Positions 5,782-9,136 of a stretch of DNA of 9,136 nt are shown piece after piece. Source of the DNA: Candidatus Pacearchaeota archaeon (GTDB taxonomy: Archaea > Nanoarchaeota > Nanoarchaeia > Pacearchaeales > GW2011-AR1). The stretch spans positions 1 through 9,136 of the forward strand of contig NZER01000322.1 of NCBI GenBank assembly GCA_002690445.1. The letters run 5' to 3'. The position numbers were made by a program, and so were the translations under genes. The stretch's first letter is position 1. The number at the start of each line of letters is the position of its first letter. The notes beneath the pieces are model-generated. The model saw only the letters and a list, made by a program, of their open reading frames with translations. It did not search any database and had not been told where the DNA came from.

Positions 5782-8700
5782 TAATTAATCCTTAAATCTC
5801 TATATACAAGTGTAAGATCACTTATTTCAGTTGGTGCATTACCTGAATCTGGAGATGTATCTGTCTCTATTTTAAATTGTATAGTCTTACCCTTTTGATT
5901 AAGAGCTATTTCAGTTATACCATCATCGAGCGTAACTGCATCTGACCAGCCTCCACTATCTATTTTATATTTGACTGCAAATTCAGCTCCATTATTAATT
6001 GTAATAAAAGCCTTTTTAAATTTCTTATACCTTGATAAATCTCCACATGATATCTTACCTGTCTCAATGAGAACCGTATCTCCAGTAGTATCTATAATTG
6101 CAAGTTTATGTAAAGTCCCTGCATCTAAAACCCAATAAGCTGTATTGTTATAAAAACCAATAGCAGTATCTGGCCCAACATTAGTAAGGGAATTAGATAC
6201 CCATGCTTTTGTAGCTAGACTATATGAAATTATTGCATCTGCAGTACTTCCACCGCCAGAATCATACCATACGCATATAAGTTTTTCTTTTGGTAAATAA
6301 CCTATATTGGTAGCATCTTCCCATCCATTATTATCATTATTAAAAGTCATCATCAAATCATCTGAAAGTGATTCCATCTTATTTCCATCAAAATAATATA
6401 CTCCAGTACCATTAACAAAAGCCACTCCTTCATTTACAGCCACTACTTTCTTTTTATCTGCTACACCATGTCCTGCAAATGTTCCTTCAAGAAATTCATA
6501 ATCTTGAGCTACATTCACTACATTTAACTGTCCAGATGAGAATACAAAAAGCCTATCTCCAACTCCTGCCATTGCTGTAATACCTGTACCGGGTAACTCT
6601 AAATCTATATAATTAGTATTAGGAAAACCATATCTCTTACCTATAGCACTCTTTAATACTAAATCAATTTCACGAGTTAATGTAATTGTCCATTCATCAT
6701 TAACTGTATATCCTTCTCCTACAGGAAATTTAATCTTCAGTCCTTCTGTAAAAGATACATATTCATCTGCAGTAATTGTCGTACCGCCACCAGTATAGGC
6801 AGTTATAGTTGAAGCACCTATTTCTTTTTGAAATTGCCATTTATCATTATTAGTAGTATCTAAATCATTTATTTTTACCTTAAAGACCACTGCATCAGCA
6901 TCGCTAGTATTAGTATACCCAATAGTATCAATCATAGGATACATACTTGCTTCAGTATTAACATTAAGAGCTACAGCTTCCATTGTTATATCATCTCCAG
7001 TCTTAATAACACTACCTATATATACCTGTCTACCCATAGTACATGCATGATCCCATTGTGCATTAATAGTTTCTGTTTGTGATGGATATCCAGCATTTAA
7101 TTGATAAGTAGATGAAACTGGTGGATCAGAATAATTTAATATTACAGTACCAGAAAGTGTTAATGTAGTACTTCCAGCACCAGAACTGGCATTATTTGTA
7201 GGAGTATTTAAGGTGAAGCTAGTATCATTTACTACTGTATCAACATAAAAAGCTATTCCACCAGCATTTGTTATATCCCCTGTAATTTTCATACCTGATT
7301 TTATATCTGTTCTGCTAGGATGTGTTACAAGATTTGTATCATTTGGAGGATTAGACGCATTCGAATCCCATACACAAGTTGCCACATCAAGAGTATCCCA
7401 TCTAGTATAACTTTCACTTAATATAGATCTTACACCCTTTGACTTTGATACCTCAGCAAGTAAAAATAAAGAGCCAGTCCCCGATCCGTTATCATCTGCA
7501 GTTTGATAATATATATTACCTTCATAAGTAGTATCAGTAGGTTGGTATACTTTAATATTTAATGTAGTATCTGAAACTAATGTTAATGCAGAACTATATG
7601 GTTGAGGTAAAGACTCAACCTTATTATCAGTAGTACTTGATGTGTATATCTTAGTCTGAGAAAATAATGTATTACTATTGGCCCAGCCAACTGTATCAGC
7701 AACACCAAATGAAAGCTCATATAATTTAGCTACCCATACGCTCTTATTGGATGCCAGATCGGGAGCTCCCCAGCCACCACTAGTTGGGCCAACTAGCATA
7801 AAATAAATCTGTTTGACAGAACTTGTTTCAAAATTTGTACCAGTATGTATTGCTGAACCCCAAGGTATTTTAAATCTAGCTCCACCTTCATTAGCACATC
7901 CATAATTTACTAATTGATCTCTAGTTATTTCCCATACCTTAGTATCTGTTGCGGAAAGGGAACCACTATACTGTACGATCTGATCGTGATCATCGTTATC
8001 CATAACAAAGCATATTTTTTCAAATTTATCATACCAAGTTCCAAGATAAGAGTCTTCTGCCTCATCTGTTTCAGTATTAAGTTCAAATTCTACAAAAATA
8101 TCCTTATCTGTAGCAATAAAATCATTTCCATATATTCCTGGAGGTCTAGTTGTAGTTCCATCAATATCTGCACTTCCTACCCTAAAAAGTGCTCCAAAAT
8201 CACGGTTATTATCCACAGAGGCATTTGCAGCTCCAAACCTAATATAGTCTGTAGTAGCTATACTTGTTGAAGAACTGGAACCACTATAAGCTCCAGCAAC
8301 TGGAATTCCTACATCAGCTTGGCTGTCCCATCCCATTTCTCTATTGGTACTATCACCACCAGCTTGATCTCCTAGTGAAGCTTCAGCTTCACCCTTATCC
8401 CAGAAAGCTACAGTTTGACCTACAGTTAGATTAAATTCACCCATAAGCGAACATTTATCCATAGAAGTGTAATGGGAGCCTGTGAGGGTACTAGTAGCAC
8501 TATTTGAATATACCCACCTTACCATATCTTGTGGATTAATATGTTCATCTACATCTCCAAGTAGTGCATTCGCACCGCCACCAGTAGCGTCTTTACCTAG
8601 AAATAAATATGTATAATCACCACCTGTCCCCTGACCAAAAGCATCAAGTCCTATAGTTCCAGCCTGTATATACGATGTAGAAGTATCATCCTGTCCTAAG

Positions 8701-9050
8701 CCTATCTGCAATGGTCTGCGAATAAGATTCTCTGTCTTTTCTGACCATTCAATATCACTACCTAACTTATAAACACCCTTCTCTCTATAATAGTTAGTTC
8801 CATGTACTAAGAAGTCCTCAACACTAGTATTAGCACCATCACCTCCAACATCTCCATCAGTTAAATCAGTACTACCTGCTTCAGCAGATGGTTTTGAAAT
8901 TCTTATTTTACCAGGTTGATTACATAGAGCATCACTACAAACTGATAACTGATTCCTACCTTGTCTATCTTCAGATTCTAGATCAGTTAGATCTCCATCC
9001 TTATTAATACCACCAAGGAATCCATTTAATACTAGTGACTTTCTAGGCAT
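5781..9050 (-). CDS. Large tail-hub/nozzle-type virion protein, propeller-like
   Basis: This 1089-residue protein is probably a tail structural protein at the distal end of the neck or tail. The N-terminus has FLGGINKDGDLTDLE, two cysteines (about 38 and 43) and PGKIRISKP. This GG-x-N...GKIR layout recurs in structural proteins of marine phages as I remember them. Residues 500-540 (IYYQTADD, FLLAEVSKSKGVRS) look like a fibronectin-like unit. Residues 580-635 (KSGMKITGDI, NDTSFTLNTPT) and 718-792 (KWQFQKEIGAS, FTEGLKIKFPVGEGYTVNDE) look like inserted beta modules common in tail proteins. From about 800 the sequence (GKRYGFPNTNYIDLELPG, GDRLFVFSSG, GVAFVNGTGVYYFDGN, ISYSLATKAWV) reads like propeller blades, as in the T7 gp12 / P22 gp10 class. 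The C-terminus (IQFKIETDTSP...ISDLTLVYRDLRIN) is a common ending for such proteins. The start ATG has GAGGA 5 nt upstream. The virion role is well supported; the exact nozzle/hub assignment is inference. Confidence 0.85.
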   Translation of the reverse strand: MPRKSLVLNGFLGGINKDGDLTDLESEDRQGRNQLSVCSDALCNQPGKIRISKPSAEAGSTDLTDGDVGGDGANTSVEDFLVHGTNYYREKGVYKLGSDIEWSEKTENLIRRPLQIGLGQDDTSTSYIQAGTIGLDAFGQGTGGDYTYLFLGKDATGGGANALLGDVDEHINPQDMVRWVYSNSATSTLTGSHYTSMDKCSLMGEFNLTVGQTVAFWDKGEAEASLGDQAGGDSTNREMGWDSQADVGIPVAGAYSGSSSSTSIATTDYIRFGAANASVDNNRDFGALFRVGSADIDGTTTRPPGIYGNDFIATDKDIFVEFELNTETDEAEDSYLGTWYDKFEKICFVMDNDDHDQIVQYSGSLSATDTKVWEITRDQLVNYGCANEGGARFKIPWGSAIHTGTNFETSSVKQIYFMLVGPTSGGWGAPDLASNKSVWVAKLYELSFGVADTVGWANSNTLFSQTKIYTSSTTDNKVESLPQPYSSALTLVSDTTLNIKVYQPTDTTYEGNIYYQTADDNGSGTGSLFLLAEVSKSKGVRSILSESYTRWDTLDVATCVWDSNASNPPNDTNLVTHPSRTDIKSGMKITGDITNAGGIAFYVDTVVNDTSFTLNTPTNNASSGAGSTTLTLSGTVILNYSDPPVSSTYQLNAGYPSQTETINAQWDHACTMGRQVYIGSVIKTGDDITMEAVALNVNTEASMYPMIDTIGYTNTSDADAVVFKVKINDLDTTNNDKWQFQKEIGASTITAYTGGGTTITADEYVSFTEGLKIKFPVGEGYTVNDEWTITLTREIDLVLKSAIGKRYGFPNTNYIDLELPGTGITAMAGVGDRLFVFSSGQLNVVNVAQDYEFLEGTFAGHGVADKKKVVAVNEGVAFVNGTGVYYFDGNKMESLSDDLMMTFNNDNNGWEDATNIGYLPKEKLICVWYDSGGGSTADAIISYSLATKAWVSNSLTNVGPDTAIGFYNNTAYWVLDAGTLHKLAIIDTTGDTVLIETGKISCGDLSRYKKFKKAFITINNGAEFAVKYKIDSGGWSDAVTLDDGITEIALNQKGKTIQFKIETDTSPDSGNAPTEISDLTLVYRDLRIN
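5788..5793 (-). promoter_or_regulatory. AAGGAT ribosome-binding site at the TAATG gene junction
   Basis: AAGGAT lies 6 nt before the fibre ATG (5781-5779), inside the last codons of the upstream gene. The upstream TAA (5783-5781) shares its final A with the ATG, giving TAATG. This arrangement usually means translational coupling, here of hub and fibre. Confidence 0.65.
7600..7620. repeat. 7-bp inverted repeat with 7-nt loop inside the hub gene
   Basis: GGTTGAG (7600-7606) and CTCAACC (7614-7620) are exact reverse complements. No U-run follows on the minus strand, so it is not a terminator. It lies in coding sequence and may be chance. Confidence 0.4.
7975..7991. repeat. 13-bp palindrome within a triple GATC cluster
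   Basis: ACGATCTGATCGT (7975-7987) is a perfect palindrome around a single central T. GATC occurs at 7977, 7982 and 7988, three times in 15 bp. It lies in the hub gene where the protein reads DNDDHDQIVQ, so repeated GAT codons probably contribute. Confidence 0.4.
8375..8392. repeat. 8-bp inverted repeat with 2-nt spacer in the hub gene
   Basis: GTGAAGCT (8375-8382) and AGCTTCAC (8385-8392) are exact reverse complements around TC. The coding strand carries GAAGCT twice (EAEAS), which partly explains the symmetry. It could fold as a short mRNA hairpin. There is no evidence of function. Confidence 0.4.
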
Positions 9051-9136
9051 CTTCTTCCTCTAAATTATTGGGAGAGCTATACACAACAGTCAGCGAACCG
9101 TCTGAACATGCGAGCCGAGAGAACCAAGGAGGAGCA
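9043..9136 (-). CDS. Possible 3' end of an upstream gene (partial)
   Basis: On the minus strand one frame is open from the right edge to a TAG at 9045-9043, overlapping the next ATG by 8 nt. The visible 30 residues include PWFSRLACSDGSLTVVYSSP and end in the acidic LEEEDA. Short overlaps are normal in this block, which supports the reading. However, 30 stop-free codons are expected by chance in a given frame about one time in four. A second minus-strand frame (...LSARMFRRFADCCV) stays open until a TAG at 9079-9077, leaving a 26-nt gap, and is an equally possible gene end. I do not recognise either peptide. Only one of the two can be the true end if the upstream gene is on this strand. Confidence 0.35.
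   Translation of the reverse strand, partial: APPWFSRLACSDGSLTVVYSSPNNLEEEDA
9056..9060 (-). promoter_or_regulatory. GAGGA ribosome-binding site of the hub gene
   Basis: GAGGA lies 5 nt before the ATG at 9050-9048 and supports that start. The site is stronger than the AAGGA sites used downstream. Confidence 0.6.

Noticed and set aside
7507..7518. AT palindrome TAATATATATTA as a promoter or origin element
   Set aside because: Such palindromes are frequent in AT-rich DNA. It is in coding sequence without a partner element or iterons.
7813..7846. Plus-strand TTGACA as a promoter -35 element
   Set aside because: No -10 sequence occurs at 16-18 bp, it lies inside the hub gene, and it would be antisense to all genes here.
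7914..8270. Plus-strand open frame of 118 codons
   Set aside because: It is antisense to the hub gene. The peptide is rich in Ile, Ser, Cys and Lys with no domain pattern, and the minus-strand frame has clear protein motifs.
9070..9136. Possible tRNA, because of GGTTCG on the minus strand and higher G+C
   Set aside because: The bases around GGTTCG do not form a 5-bp T-stem, and no acceptor stem or anticodon arm can be drawn.

Overview
The window is a tightly packed, one-directional block of virion structural genes. It most likely comes from an uncultured tailed bacteriophage (Caudoviricetes). The DNA is AT-rich, about 35-40 % G+C by eye. Every credible gene lies on the minus strand, so transcription runs from the high coordinates to the low ones. 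No integrase, transposase, tRNA, rRNA or CRISPR array is visible. The modular repeats in the two large proteins resemble tail proteins I remember from aquatic viral metagenomes. An aquatic phage is therefore my best guess, but the host cannot be read from the sequence.

Layout in the order of transcription. At 9136-9043 there may be the 3' end of an upstream gene whose stop codon overlaps the next start by 8 nt. At 9050-5781 a 1089-residue protein has a conserved N-terminal GG-x-N / GKIR segment, inserted beta-rich modules and a propeller-like C-terminal third. I read it as a tail-hub/nozzle-type virion protein. At 5781-2032 a 1249-residue mosaic tail fibre starts on a TAATG overlap with the preceding stop. 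It contains SPTFVTPALGTPASG and GGTGAT fibre motifs, a GNVGIG motif, a central tail-tip-like module, degenerate beta repeats, an N-x-x-x-G-[YHD]-S array and a gp53-like C-terminal tip. At 2009-999 a hydrophilic coiled-coil protein is of unknown function. At 1009-128 a Gly/Ala-rich, amphipathic, helical protein is a candidate virion-internal or ejection protein. At 116-1 the first 38 codons of another gene run off the window.

Gene junctions are a 1-nt overlap, an overlap of about 11 nt, and gaps of 22 and 11 nt. Each start has a Shine-Dalgarno sequence of the AAGGA/GAGG type. No convincing promoter or intrinsic terminator lies between the genes, so the block probably belongs to one late transcript. 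The hub-type protein probably sits at the portal-distal end and carries or contacts the fibre. The fibre tip would bind the host. The two smaller genes could encode accessory virion or DNA-delivery proteins; that last step is inference from position and composition.

Nothing here looks like a defence system or other new enzymatic system. The most interesting items are the unusual fibre architecture, the two unrecognised downstream genes, a cluster of inverted repeats inside one of them, and a short G+C-rich stretch at the right edge.
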